Shown here piece after piece: positions 8,735-17,005 of a stretch of 64,000 nt of DNA. The position numbers and the translations under genes were made by a program. This DNA is from Afifella marina DSM 2698 (GTDB taxonomy: Bacteria; Pseudomonadota; Alphaproteobacteria; Rhizobiales; Afifellaceae). The stretch is taken from assembly GCF_900102695.1 (NCBI RefSeq), contig NZ_FMVW01000007.1, positions 62,001 to 126,000 on the forward strand. The letters run 5' to 3'. Below the pieces are notes generated by a model. That model saw only the letters and a program-made list of their open reading frames with translations. It was not told where the DNA came from and did not search any database. The stretch's first letter is position 1, and each line of letters begins with the position of its first letter.

Positions 8735-9750
8735 GAGGTCTGATAATCCGTGACGTTGCCGCCCTCCCGGCTCAAGACGACCAGCGAGCGCAACAGATCA
8801 ACCATGGCCGCATTGGTGCGCGCGTCGGTTCCGTCGACATAGAGCCGGAATTGCCCTCCCACAGGATCGATCGCGCCCGCACGAACGCAAGCCTCGATCA
8901 GCCTTTCTTCCTCACGCCCGTCGTGGAAGGCTGCTTCCCGCCCCGTCGAGGCGGCGAGACAGGCGGCGATCCCGTAGGCGCCCCAATTGGAGATATTGGC
9001 GACGACCGTCACGTCGGCCGGCTGTTCGGCGGCGATCGTCTCGCCGAGCGGTACATATTCCCGAACCTCGTCCGCAACGGTGCCCATGCCAAGCTCGTTG
9101 CCGAGATCGCCGATACCGATCGTGGCGATGCCCCGCTCGCGCGCCATCCGGTAGAGAACGTCGGTCTTGGCCGTGAAGCCGGAGATCTCGAAACCACCGC
9201 CGCCGTGATAATGCCCGTCCGCGCCGGCGCCCGGCCGTTCGACCGCGATGACGGCTTTCGGCTGATAACGATCGAGAATATCGGTCGCCGCACGCTCCGC
9301 GTCAGCCGCATCGACAGGAAAGTCGAGGAGTGCGCAGCGATTGCGTCCGGAGCCGAGGCTATCGGGCGTGGCCGGGATGAGCCCCGCAGCTGAAAAACAC
9401 GCCTCCATACAGGGCACGACAGAGGCCTCCGAGATGCCGACAGGCACGGCACCGAGACTGATTGCAAGGGCTCGCGCCAGAACGGCCGCGCCGATCGGCC
9501 CATCCGTTTCCGGCAGACCGTAATCTCGCATGATGAAGCCGCTCAGGACGAGGACACGGTCACCCGGCCCGACGCGCTTCTCCAGAAGCCGCGTGGCAGT
9601 CAGCGTCACCGCCTCGCCGCCGGCTTTCTCGCGCGCTCGCGCATAAAGCTTCAGAAGCGGAATGCCTTTCAGGATCGTCCAATTCGACATGGGCGCGGTG
9701 ACCAGATGGTCGATCGCCTCACCGATATTCTCGAGGCTAACACCCGCCAT
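8719..9750 (-). CDS. DUF4392 / D-glutamate cyclase C-terminal domain protein
   Basis: 343 residues. VERPGAGADGHYHGGGG near residue 170 and GIGDLGNELGMG near 215 are the acidic, glycine-rich motifs of the DUF4392 (GLUCM-like C-terminal) family. The mammalian relative converts D-glutamate to 5-oxo-D-proline. Bacterial stand-alone versions lack a firm function. Gene starts and stops overlap both neighbours (14 and 16 bases), so it is co-translated with ubiD and the isomerase. This suggests work on a lactam or cyclic amino-acid intermediate, but only by analogy. Confidence 0.75.
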   Translation of the reverse strand: MAGVSLENIGEAIDHLVTAPMSNWTILKGIPLLKLYARAREKAGGEAVTLTATRLLEKRVGPGDRVLVLSGFIMRDYGLPETDGPIGAAVLARALAISLGAVPVGISEASVVPCMEACFSAAGLIPATPDSLGSGRNRCALLDFPVDAADAERAATDILDRYQPKAVIAVERPGAGADGHYHGGGGFEISGFTAKTDVLYRMARERGIATIGIGDLGNELGMGTVADEVREYVPLGETIAAEQPADVTVVANISNWGAYGIAACLAASTGREAAFHDGREEERLIEACVRAGAIDPVGGQFRLYVDGTDARTNAAMVDLLRSLVVLSREGGNVTDYQTSWQKR

Positions 9751-11089
9751 CGATATACTCCTCCAGACGCACGTCAGATTCCCCCGGAAAGCGTCGTCGC
9801 TCGAACAATTTCTTCATATGCAGCGGCACGGTCGCATCGATGCCGATCTTGCCGCGATGCACCTCCCGCACGTCCTCGCGTGTATAGCTCGGCACACGCG
9901 GAAAAACGTAAACGCCTGTATCGGGCGTCGCACGCGTTTGAATCGCCCATAGAACATCGGCCGCGTTGAAAGGATCAACGTCCTCATCGACGACAACGAC
10001 GACTTTTGTCCACGAATAGGCAGCAAGAGCCGCAAGCACGGCATTCTTCGACTGATCCTCGCTCTTCTTCTCGATGGAGATCACGCAGCCGAAGACATAA
10101 CCAGGAGTGGCAATGTCGCGGATGCGCGGCACGAAGGACGAGACCTTCTTGTAAATCTCGGTCTGGATCGGAACGCCGACGAGATTGAGATCTTCGGTGC
10201 CACCGGCAAGGATCGCGTGATAGATCGCATCGCGCCGCCGCGTGATGGCGGTCACCCGGAAGACGTGGTTCTTCATCACCGGCACATAACCGTCGGTGAA
10301 TTCGCCGAAGGGACCCTCATCCTCGCGCACGCCGGCAATAACTTCCCCTTCGATCACCATCTCCGCATCCGCAGGGACATCGACCGGGATCGTCTTGCAG
10401 CGCGTGACGCGCAAAGGACTGCCCTGCCAGGCGCCGGCCACTTCCAGTTCGTCCACTTCGAACGGCACCTTCGAGGCGGCTGAAAACATCACCCCCGGAG
10501 GCGCCCCGACAACGATGGCGCAAGGGAGGTTCTGCCCCTTTTCCTCGGCCACCTGATGATAGCGGCCGAGATGCTGAGGCGGCATCATCCGCACCCGCAT
10601 CCGGTCACCGCCGACAAGCTGACAGCGGTTCCAAGAAGCATTGTAGACGCCGGTCTCCGGATGCGGCGCGATCAAGACGCCGGCCGTCAGATAGGCTCCG
10701 GCATCGAGCTCCGAGAACACCACCTGCGGAACATCGCGGGAAACGTCGACATCGGCGCCGGCCACAACGACTTCCTGAACGGGAGCCTGGTCTACTCTTT
10801 CCGTCGGCAGGCGCTGGTTCTCCAATTGGACAAGCGAGGGAAGAAGATCGGCTTCCTCGAGACCGAGCGCAGCAGCCACGTGGCTGCGGAAGCCGAAGAC
10901 ATTGGTCACGACCTGCTGATCGGAACCGGCAACGGAACGAAACAGAAGCGCTTTGTTCTCGCCCTTCTGCATTTGCCGCATGACAGCCGTCAGTTCGTGC
11001 TTGGGATCAACTTGCCGCGACACGGTTGCAAGGGCGCCTTGCGCCTCCAGTTCACGCACCACCTCGCGGAATGCCGTTTTGGCCTTCAT
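9737..11089 (-). CDS. UbiD-family prenylated-FMN-dependent decarboxylase
   Basis: 450 residues. This family decarboxylates (or carboxylates) aromatic, heteroaromatic or acrylic acids with prenylated FMN. The prFMN/metal segment GVYNASWNRCQL lies at 147-158. The catalytic acids E258 and E263 in DEGPFGEF keep the five-residue spacing of the family. TEDLNLVGVPIQTEIY follows. At 450 residues it is shorter than E. coli UbiD and nearer the length of substrate-specific decarboxylases acting on pyrrole-, furan- or hydroxybenzoate-type acids. It is the first gene of the operon and is divergent from the IclR regulator, with a palindromic site between them. Confidence 0.9.
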   Translation of the reverse strand: MKAKTAFREVVRELEAQGALATVSRQVDPKHELTAVMRQMQKGENKALLFRSVAGSDQQVVTNVFGFRSHVAAALGLEEADLLPSLVQLENQRLPTERVDQAPVQEVVVAGADVDVSRDVPQVVFSELDAGAYLTAGVLIAPHPETGVYNASWNRCQLVGGDRMRVRMMPPQHLGRYHQVAEEKGQNLPCAIVVGAPPGVMFSAASKVPFEVDELEVAGAWQGSPLRVTRCKTIPVDVPADAEMVIEGEVIAGVREDEGPFGEFTDGYVPVMKNHVFRVTAITRRRDAIYHAILAGGTEDLNLVGVPIQTEIYKKVSSFVPRIRDIATPGYVFGCVISIEKKSEDQSKNAVLAALAAYSWTKVVVVVDEDVDPFNAADVLWAIQTRATPDTGVYVFPRVPSYTREDVREVHRGKIGIDATVPLHMKKLFERRRFPGESDVRLEEYIDGGC

Positions 11090-11105
11090 TAAACCGTTTC
11101 CTATT

Positions 11106-11122
11106 GTTGCGCATTGCGCAAC
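11106..11122. promoter_or_regulatory. Perfect 17-bp palindrome, candidate IclR operator
   Basis: GTTGCGCA-T-TGCGCAAC, eight-base arms around one central base, 17 bases upstream of the ubiD start and 80 before the iclR ATG. A further half site GTTGCG follows at 11126-11131. Sequence style and position fit an IclR-family autoregulatory operator covering both divergent promoters. Confidence 0.7.
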
Positions 11123-11201
11123 GCTGTTGCGTTTAGCTATGATTGACTTTCATCTGACAGAGGTCAAGCACTAGGTGCCTCAAAGAGGTCAGAATGCAGC
11201 G

Positions 11202-12008
11202 ATGCCTAAGAATTCAGCAGAACCGACCGCCCGCCGTCCCGGAGTTGCCGCCGCAAGGCACGCCGTGGAGGTTCTGCGTTGCGTGTCGCAGGCCGGCGGA
11301 AGCATCGGCATCAACGAGATCGCGCGCCGCATCGGGCTCCACAAAAGCTCGATTTCACGCGTCGTCGCCACGCTCGAAGACGAGGGGCTTCTGGAGCGCG
11401 AGCCGGCAAGCGAACGCATCATCCTGGGCATCGGCCTGATCGCCATCGCAGCGCCGATCCTGACGAGCCGCGGCATCTCCACGATCGCCCACAAACACAT
11501 GGAGCGCCTGGCGCACGACACAGGCGAGACGGCGAGCTTCAGCGTCTGGAACGGGCTGGAAGCGATCAGCCTCGACCAGGTCATCGGCACCAACGCGATT
11601 ACGCATTATGCAGGGCCCGGCCAAAGCAACGCACCCCACTGCACGGCCTCGGGCAAGCTGCTTCTGGCCTTTGCGCCCGAAGCGGAGATCGAGGCGATCC
11701 TCGCAGAGAGCCTGCCGCGCCATACGCCTCACACAATCACCGACCCGCAGGCACTTCGCGGCCAGATCGACGAGATCCGCATGCGCGGCTTTGCCATCAA
11801 TCGCGGCGAGCTTTCGGAAGATGCAGGCGGCATTTCTGCAATCGTGCGCGACCTTCGGCACCGCCCCGTCGGCGCCATCACCATCACGCTGCCCATGTAC
11901 CGCTTCGACGAGGCCCGCCAGGATGAGCTGGTCAGGCAGGTCTGCAATGCGGCATCGCGGATCTCTCTGGAGATGGGCTGCACGGAGGGCGGCCCGGGCA
12001 AGTTATGA
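11202..12008 (+). CDS. IclR-family transcriptional regulator
   Basis: 268 residues from ATG 11202; a GTG nine codons upstream is possible, but GAGGTCAG at 11184-11191 is nearer the ATG. The winged HTH (GGSIGINEIARRIGLHKSSISRVV) spans about 32-55 and is followed by the IclR effector domain, with ASGKLLLAF near 156 and RGFAINRGE. IclR proteins typically sense a small aromatic or organic acid. Divergence from ubiD, with the 17-bp palindrome between, makes the nine-gene operon its obvious target. Its stop overlaps the stop of the convergent PPTase gene. Confidence 0.9.
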   Translation: MPKNSAEPTARRPGVAAARHAVEVLRCVSQAGGSIGINEIARRIGLHKSSISRVVATLEDEGLLEREPASERIILGIGLIAIAAPILTSRGISTIAHKHMERLAHDTGETASFSVWNGLEAISLDQVIGTNAITHYAGPGQSNAPHCTASGKLLLAFAPEAEIEAILAESLPRHTPHTITDPQALRGQIDEIRMRGFAINRGELSEDAGGISAIVRDLRHRPVGAITITLPMYRFDEARQDELVRQVCNAASRISLEMGCTEGGPGKL

Positions 12009-12779
12009 GGCCTTGATCCGGCCCACGTCCGACCACATCCGGCATGCCTCGTTCAGGTGTTCGCGGCAAAGCGAGAAAGAGAACATCCGCAGACCTTCCC
12101 GCGTCACGGCCACGGCCCCGACAAACCCCGGCACCGGCACAAAACTCCGGAGCCCATAGGAGCCCAAATCTGGAATCGCACCGCTTCGCGCCAGGAGCCG
12201 GCGCCCCTGCCGCTCGAAAGTGAGAACGACTGTATCGGGATCGACCGTCAGGCCGAGGCCCGACGCCTTCAACACCGCCTCCTTCCAAACCCAGATCTGA
12301 AGCAGAACGGAACGGTCGAGCGGCAGGCCGAGCAGGTGAAGTTGCCACCCCTCCTCCGCCGAGAGGATCCCGCGGAGCTCGATATGCCCCGCCGTTTCCG
12401 CCTCGATATCGATCCCCACTTCGCCGCCACGGCACAGTGCGACGGCAGCGATGTCACCGGCATGCGAGAGATTGAACGCCAGGCTGGCGTCCAAGCCGAG
12501 GCAAGGCTTCCCGAACCGACCTTCTTTCAAAACGACGTCCGAGGGCTCGCTACCGAGATAATGGGCCAGCAGAAACCGGAGACCATTGCGGGCCGCGGCG
12601 AAGCGGATCTGAGCATGAGGCTCAGACAGCCCTGCGCAGCGATCTCTCTCCTCAGGGGTGAGCCAGTCACCGCACGCACTCAGGAAATCGCCGTCGAGCC
12701 GCCAGGTCCAGAGGTGGATGTCATCTTCAGCCAGCGAAGGTGACACGACATCACCCACTCCGGCGCGGCAGAACTCCAC
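12003..12779 (-). CDS. 4'-phosphopantetheinyl transferase, Sfp/AcpT type
   Basis: About 258 residues. It transfers phosphopantetheine from CoA to a carrier-protein serine. Motifs: KEGRFGKPC near 85, FNLSHAG near 102, GIDIEAE near 121 (Mg site) and WVWKEAVLKASGLGL near 164. The start is uncertain: GTG 12779 overlaps the upstream small gene; GTG 12758 or 12746 are also possible. No other carrier-protein system is near except the adenylation and carrier-thioesterase genes at 24.3-27.3 kb, so this enzyme probably activates that carrier. Confidence 0.85.
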   Translation of the reverse strand: MEFCRAGVGDVVSPSLAEDDIHLWTWRLDGDFLSACGDWLTPEERDRCAGLSEPHAQIRFAAARNGLRFLLAHYLGSEPSDVVLKEGRFGKPCLGLDASLAFNLSHAGDIAAVALCRGGEVGIDIEAETAGHIELRGILSAEEGWQLHLLGLPLDRSVLLQIWVWKEAVLKASGLGLTVDPDTVVLTFERQGRRLLARSGAIPDLGSYGLRSFVPVPGFVGAVAVTREGLRMFSFSLCREHLNEACRMWSDVGRIKAS

Positions 12780-13062
12780 TCATACCCGCATTCGTGTCGA
12801 TGAAGCCCTCCGCCTCGCTGTGCCTGAGAGCAATCCGATGGGCCGCGATATGCGGCATGAGGACACCGACATTCAGCGCATAGCCCGGGTAGAAAGGAGA
12901 GAAGAACGTCCGAGCGAATTCGAACGGAACGGCGATCCGCCTGGAATCCGGAGCCCGACACACGCCGCTTTCTGCCGAGGCCGCACAGCCCACCACCCAA
13001 TACAAGGCGAACCAGCACCCGACAGCAGCACAGACAAGGAAGAGGCCCCGATACGCCAACAT
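12751..13062 (-). CDS. Small putative membrane protein, unknown
   Basis: 103 residues from ATG 13062 (AAGG eleven bases upstream; a start ten codons earlier has no ribosome site). One strong hydrophobic segment at about residues 7-30 ends near GCAASAESG and could be a signal anchor or signal peptide. The rest is mildly basic without known motifs. It overlaps the 5' end of the PPTase gene on the same strand, suggesting co-transcription. The function is not recognised. Confidence 0.45.
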   Translation of the reverse strand: MLAYRGLFLVCAAVGCWFALYWVVGCAASAESGVCRAPDSRRIAVPFEFARTFFSPFYPGYALNVGVLMPHIAAHRIALRHSEAEGFIDTNAGMSGVLPRRSG

Positions 13063-13311
13063 ATCCTCGACACCCTTAATCTGCAGCGGCATCGGTCCGA
13101 GACGGCAGGGGTCGCGGATTCCTTATGGTTGGCATCACATCAAGAAAATAGAAAAAGTCAACAAAATGTAGCAGTAGAGGCCTCAATTTTATCCTATCGC
13201 CCTAGAAATCCGCGTACCCATGAACAAGATTTAGGCGTAGCCCAACGATTCGGGACGACCGGCAGGCCACCTGGCGCATCCGATCAGCAATCCGGAGGGA
13301 GAATTCTAGAC

Positions 13312-13656
13312 ATGATGATGCGGCCGTTACTGGAGGGGTCCGAATACGAGACCCTCTCACCAGAGGCGAAACTCAGATACCTGGAGGCACAGCGCGATTA
13401 TTGCCTCGCCGCGGCCGCCGCGCTCGACGAGGTCATCGCGAAACTCCGCCCGAGCGGGGAGGCCAGCCCGGTCGACCTCAGCGCATTCAACCCCGCCTGG
13501 AAAAAAGGCGATCGGCTGACGCGCCTCGGCAAGACTGCCGTTTATGCCGCCTTCGATCGCGGCATGAAACAGATCGAAGTGGCAAAGCTGTTTCAGATCT
13601 CGACACCGAGCGCGCATCGCATCCACACGATCTGGGAAAACGATCGGCGCCCATAA
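13312..13656 (+). CDS. Small helix-turn-helix protein
   Basis: 114 residues. GGAGGGA at 13293-13299 precedes three consecutive ATGs at 13312-13320. A longer open frame to 12658 reads across the PPTase gene and is not coding. The first half is helical (ETLSPEAKLRYLEAQRDYCL). The C-terminal segment QIEVAKLFQISTPSAHRIHTIW has the pattern of a DNA-binding HTH of the resolvase/homeodomain-like class. It lies at the left end of the polysaccharide locus and could regulate it. No specific family recognised. Confidence 0.6.
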   Translation: MMMRPLLEGSEYETLSPEAKLRYLEAQRDYCLAAAAALDEVIAKLRPSGEASPVDLSAFNPAWKKGDRLTRLGKTAVYAAFDRGMKQIEVAKLFQISTPSAHRIHTIWENDRRP

Positions 13657-13762
13657 CTCCTTCGCGGCATCTCCGAAATCGCATACCCGCCGACTATCGC
13701 GGAAACATCAAGCCCGCCTCGAAGTATCGCCACCCGGCTCCGAGCAAGGCGCAGATCCGCAA

Positions 13763-13984
13763 TTAAAGTAATTCCGCCACCTTTGGCCTGAATTCTCCGC
13801 ACCAATCCGTTGGAGGGACCATCGGGTAGACCCGCTTCAACTCCAGCGGGCGACCACGCGACCCTTCTGAATAATGCGGCGGGTAACGGCGACATTCCCC
13901 GGCAAATTTGTTGCCTTGACGCGCCCAGAAACGGCATTGCTCACAGCTTTCGCCAGTGGAGATATTGTGACACGGCATACACAC
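13763..13984 (-). CDS. Small four-cysteine (probable metal or Fe-S) protein
   Basis: 73 residues. After the N-terminal MCMPCH, the pattern is CEQCRFW, about ten residues on ECRRYPP, then PPTDWCGEF. C-x2-C...C-R-x-P-P...W-C-G-E-F recurs in small bacterial proteins resembling the [4Fe-4S] accessory subunits of glycyl-radical decarboxylases. Four cysteines suit one Fe-S cluster or zinc. ATG start; AT-rich DNA upstream (13985-14146). It is not in an obvious operon. Confidence 0.6.
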   Translation of the reverse strand: MCMPCHNISTGESCEQCRFWARQGNKFAGECRRYPPHYSEGSRGRPLELKRVYPMVPPTDWCGEFRPKVAELL

Positions 13985-14146
13985 TCACCTACAAGCAATC
14001 ACCTCGCAAAATTATATGGAGAAATGAGAGGCATAACAAGATGGATTTCAAATTGGATTAAAATACCATCTATCTTCTAATGGAACTTTCCAGTTTCCTT
14101 GCGTAACCGATATATTTAATTATCGAACACCTGCGAGTACTAAATT

Positions 14147-15346
14147 TCAAAGGCGCATACGCACGGGAAAGCGAGGCTCCGCTTGCCACTCCGGAGCACT
14201 CACCTCCGGGCTTCCGGCAAGGTGTGGCTCATCGACAGCGGCTTCGCTCATCCTCCGAGAATAGAGCCTGATCGAGCGACCGAGAAAGCTGTTCAGCCTT
14301 GTCCGAAACTGGCGGCTGTCGAAAATCTCGGCATGCCGCCGAATAGCAGCAGGATCATAGCGCTCTGGATTGAAGTGCATGAGCGCCCGTTTCAGGCTCT
14401 CGCAGGTCTGTTCGTCAAACAGCTCCCCGGTCTCACCGGGCACCACCGTGTCGAGAGCTCCCCCCTCACCCAATGCGATCACCGGGCGTCCCGAAGCCAT
14501 CGCCTCAAGCGGCGTAATGCCGAAATCCTCCACGGAGGTCAGGATTAGAGCCGTGCAATTTCGATAGAGCTCGGCCTTCGCCTCCCCATCCACACGCCCG
14601 ACGAATTCGACACTCGGCCCGGCAATAGCCTTGAGATGCCGCATCTCCCTGCCGTCGCCTGCCACGATGAGCTTCACGCCGAGCTCGCTGCAGGCTTTGA
14701 CGGCAATATCAGGCCGCTTCCAGCCGACGAGGCGCATCAAGAGCAGGAAGTACTCGCCACGGCCGCTTCCCGGCTTGAACTCGTTCACATCGACAGGCGG
14801 GGGGATGATGGTGCTGCGACGGCGGTAGGTCTTGCGGATCCGCTGCTCCACGAGGGTGCTCGTGCTCACCCAGAAATCGACCCCCTGCGCCGCGGCGCGG
14901 TCCATGGAACGAAGCCGCGGGAGCATGGATTCCACGACCCGCCGCTTCCAGACGCCAAAGCCCTCGCGTCGGGCATAGGCGTTGTAATCCCAGAGAAAGC
15001 GGGGCGGGGAATGGCAGTAGCACACATGGCAGCTTTCCGGTGGCGTGACCACATTGTGCGCGAAGTTGAACGAGCTGCTGATGACGAGGTCGTAGCCAGA
15101 GAGGTCGATCGAGCTCATCAGCAGAGGATAGAGGGGAAAGAGCGCACGGGGGTGGCGCCGCACCAGAGGAAACCTGTTGATCCAGGTGGCGCGAATATCG
15201 GCCTTTTGGAACGTCTCAGGAAACGCCGACGGTTCGTAGAGCGGTACGAAGACGGGAGCCTCCGGGAACATCCGCATCAACTCCTCGAGCACCTTTTCGG
15301 CGCCGCCGTAGACGGTCAGCGCTTCGTGGATCAGAGCAACCCTCAT
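14147..15346 (-). CDS. Group 1 (GT4) glycosyltransferase
   Basis: 399 residues from ATG 15346, which has a strong GGAGGGGGA ribosome site; the open frame continues to 15514 but without family similarity. It begins MRVALIHEALTVYGGAEKVLEEL (donor-side Rossmann domain of the WcaI/WbuB-like group), with YCHSPPRFLWDYNAY near 113. The nucleotide-sugar site SVEDFGITPLEAMASGRPVIA carries the E-x7-E signature. It would add one sugar to the lipid-linked polysaccharide repeat unit at the inner membrane. It is divergent from the second glycosyltransferase across an AT-rich promoter region. Confidence 0.88.
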   Translation of the reverse strand: MRVALIHEALTVYGGAEKVLEELMRMFPEAPVFVPLYEPSAFPETFQKADIRATWINRFPLVRRHPRALFPLYPLLMSSIDLSGYDLVISSSFNFAHNVVTPPESCHVCYCHSPPRFLWDYNAYARREGFGVWKRRVVESMLPRLRSMDRAAAQGVDFWVSTSTLVEQRIRKTYRRRSTIIPPPVDVNEFKPGSGRGEYFLLLMRLVGWKRPDIAVKACSELGVKLIVAGDGREMRHLKAIAGPSVEFVGRVDGEAKAELYRNCTALILTSVEDFGITPLEAMASGRPVIALGEGGALDTVVPGETGELFDEQTCESLKRALMHFNPERYDPAAIRRHAEIFDSRQFRTRLNSFLGRSIRLYSRRMSEAAVDEPHLAGSPEVSAPEWQAEPRFPVRMRL

Positions 15347-15673
15347 TCCCCCTCCAGACCCGAAAGCCTCACGCCCACACAAGCGCTCCAGCCCTCCCCG
15401 GAAGGAGACGACCGCCGCCCGGCACAGCAACCAGCCCGACGCAGCGACCAGGCGCATGCGCCTCGGCCAAAGCACTCGCTCTGCGGCTTTCGGCAGGTCG
15501 AGCGTTCGAGCCACTCTGGGATTAGCATAATTATAAATTAATTAGCATTATATATTGACTGCGCCAAGAATATTCCGTCTTCATCTAAAAACTTAGCCAA
15601 CGGCACGCCGCTCTGAGCAGGGCTCGGCACGGCTCCGCGTCGTGAGGCAAGGGTTGAAGATGAGGGTGCCAGC
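15347..15673. other. Divergent promoter region between two glycosyltransferase genes
   Basis: 327 bases without a gene. The left half is GC-rich remnant sequence. At 15520-15560 it becomes strongly AT-rich and holds two direct copies of ATTAGCAT (see the separate entry). It must contain the promoters of both flanking genes. Confidence 0.55.
15521..15552. promoter_or_regulatory. Direct repeat ATTAGCATAATT / ATTAGCATTATA in a divergent promoter
   Basis: Two copies start 20 bases apart (15521 and 15541), nearly two helical turns. The first 12-mer recurs exactly, inverted, at 22859-22870 between the priming-transferase and ExoF-like genes. Shared by two divergent polysaccharide promoters, it is a good candidate site for a common regulator such as a MucR/Ros-type protein. 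No binding protein is identified. Confidence 0.5.
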
Positions 15674-17005
15674 ATGTGTGCAGAGCGCGCCGTTCTCCAC
15701 GTAAGTCGCGTCGGCTTTCTCGGCGGGGCCGAGCGCGTGATCCTGACGCTCGCGCGAGGAATGGAGCAATACGGCTATTCCCCTGTCCTCACCTGCCCCG
15801 ACGGCGGCGATCTTGCGGAGGCCGCCCGTTCGCTTTCGATCCCGCTGGCCGCTTGCGGCGTCGAGCGGATGCGCGCCACCTCAGATCCTCTCGCGCTTTG
15901 GAATTATTTCCAGGCATGGCGCGCCGGCAGCCGTCAGATTGGACGCCTATTGACCTCCGGAAAGATCAAGCTCGTTCACGTTCACCACCCGGTCGGAGCG
16001 CTTTACGCGCTCCCCGCCGCCCGTCGCCTCGGCATTCCGGTGGTCATGCATGTGCATGAGATCCTGCCCATCAAACCGCAGCACCGGCTCGCCCTTCGCT
16101 GGACCGCACGTCATGTGGATCGCTTCATCTGCGTTTCCGGGGCGAGCCGTGAACTCCTCGATACGATCGGCGTCTCCCGTGAAAAGGTCGAGATCGTTCC
16201 GAACGGCGTCGACCCGCAATTCATCGAAAAGGCAGCCAAAGCGCGCCCGACCGCGCCGATCGTGGAGAAAGGCGCGCGTTACAATATCGGCATCTTCGGC
16301 GTCATCGAGCCGCGAAAAGCGCAGCACGTTTTCCTTGAGGCTGCCGAGAAGATCTCAGCACAGGAGCCCGCCGCCCATTTCTGGATCGTCGGCCCGCTCG
16401 CACTCAAAGATAAGGAAGAGTACGCAAAACGCCTCCATCGCATGGCGGAGACCCCGGCTTTGCGCGGCCGCGTGAGCTTCACCGGCTTTCAGGCGGACAT
16501 GCCATCCTGGATGGCCGGGATGGATGTCGTGGCGTTGACCTCATCGAGCAACGAATCCTTCGGCATGGTCCTCGCGGAAGCGCAAATCGTGGGCAGACCG
16601 GTCGTCGCCACGGACATCGGGGGCGTTCGCGACGCCGTCTGCACGGAGGCGGGAGGCACTCTCGTCCCTCGCGACGATGCCGACGCCGTCGCCAAGGCCG
16701 TGCTCGCAGTCCTGAGACAGCAGGAGCGCGTACCGGCATCGCTTGTGGCCGGCACAGCACGGAAACGTTTCTCGCCGGACGTCTTCCGGGCGCGCATTGC
16801 CGAGATCTACGAGAAGGTTCTCAGCGACCAGAGGATGCGGCTTGCGTGCGAGGAGACCGCCTCGGCTCCGCGCTGGCATCCTGGCCTCTTCTCGGCCTCT
16901 CGACCGGAATACTCGCAGCCGAACGCGGCTCTCGTCGACGGCAATCCCGGCACCGCCAATCGGGATGGGCCGGAATACCCGCGGAAGCCGGCCCTGTGGC
17001 TGTAG
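15674..17005 (+). CDS. GT4 glycosyltransferase
   Basis: 443 residues. N-terminal VLHVSRVGFLGGAERVI and VHVHHPVGALYALPAAR form the acceptor domain. VPNGVDPQFIEKA and the donor-site SSNESFGMVLAEAQIVGRPVVATDIGGV form the GT-B C-domain with the E-x7-E motif. The last ~45 residues (after QRMRLACEE) are low in conservation and probably disordered. It is predicted to build the repeat unit on the undecaprenyl carrier. The downstream flippase gene starts inside its last codons, so the two are coupled. Confidence 0.88.
   Translation: MCAERAVLHVSRVGFLGGAERVILTLARGMEQYGYSPVLTCPDGGDLAEAARSLSIPLAACGVERMRATSDPLALWNYFQAWRAGSRQIGRLLTSGKIKLVHVHHPVGALYALPAARRLGIPVVMHVHEILPIKPQHRLALRWTARHVDRFICVSGASRELLDTIGVSREKVEIVPNGVDPQFIEKAAKARPTAPIVEKGARYNIGIFGVIEPRKAQHVFLEAAEKISAQEPAAHFWIVGPLALKDKEEYAKRLHRMAETPALRGRVSFTGFQADMPSWMAGMDVVALTSSSNESFGMVLAEAQIVGRPVVATDIGGVRDAVCTEAGGTLVPRDDADAVAKAVLAVLRQQERVPASLVAGTARKRFSPDVFRARIAEIYEKVLSDQRMRLACEETASAPRWHPGLFSASRPEYSQPNAALVDGNPGTANRDGPEYPRKPALWL

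Noticed and set aside
12658-13311. Upstream 218-codon extension of the small HTH protein
   Set aside because: It crosses the PPTase gene on the other strand, has no similarity, and a good ribosome site precedes ATG 13312.
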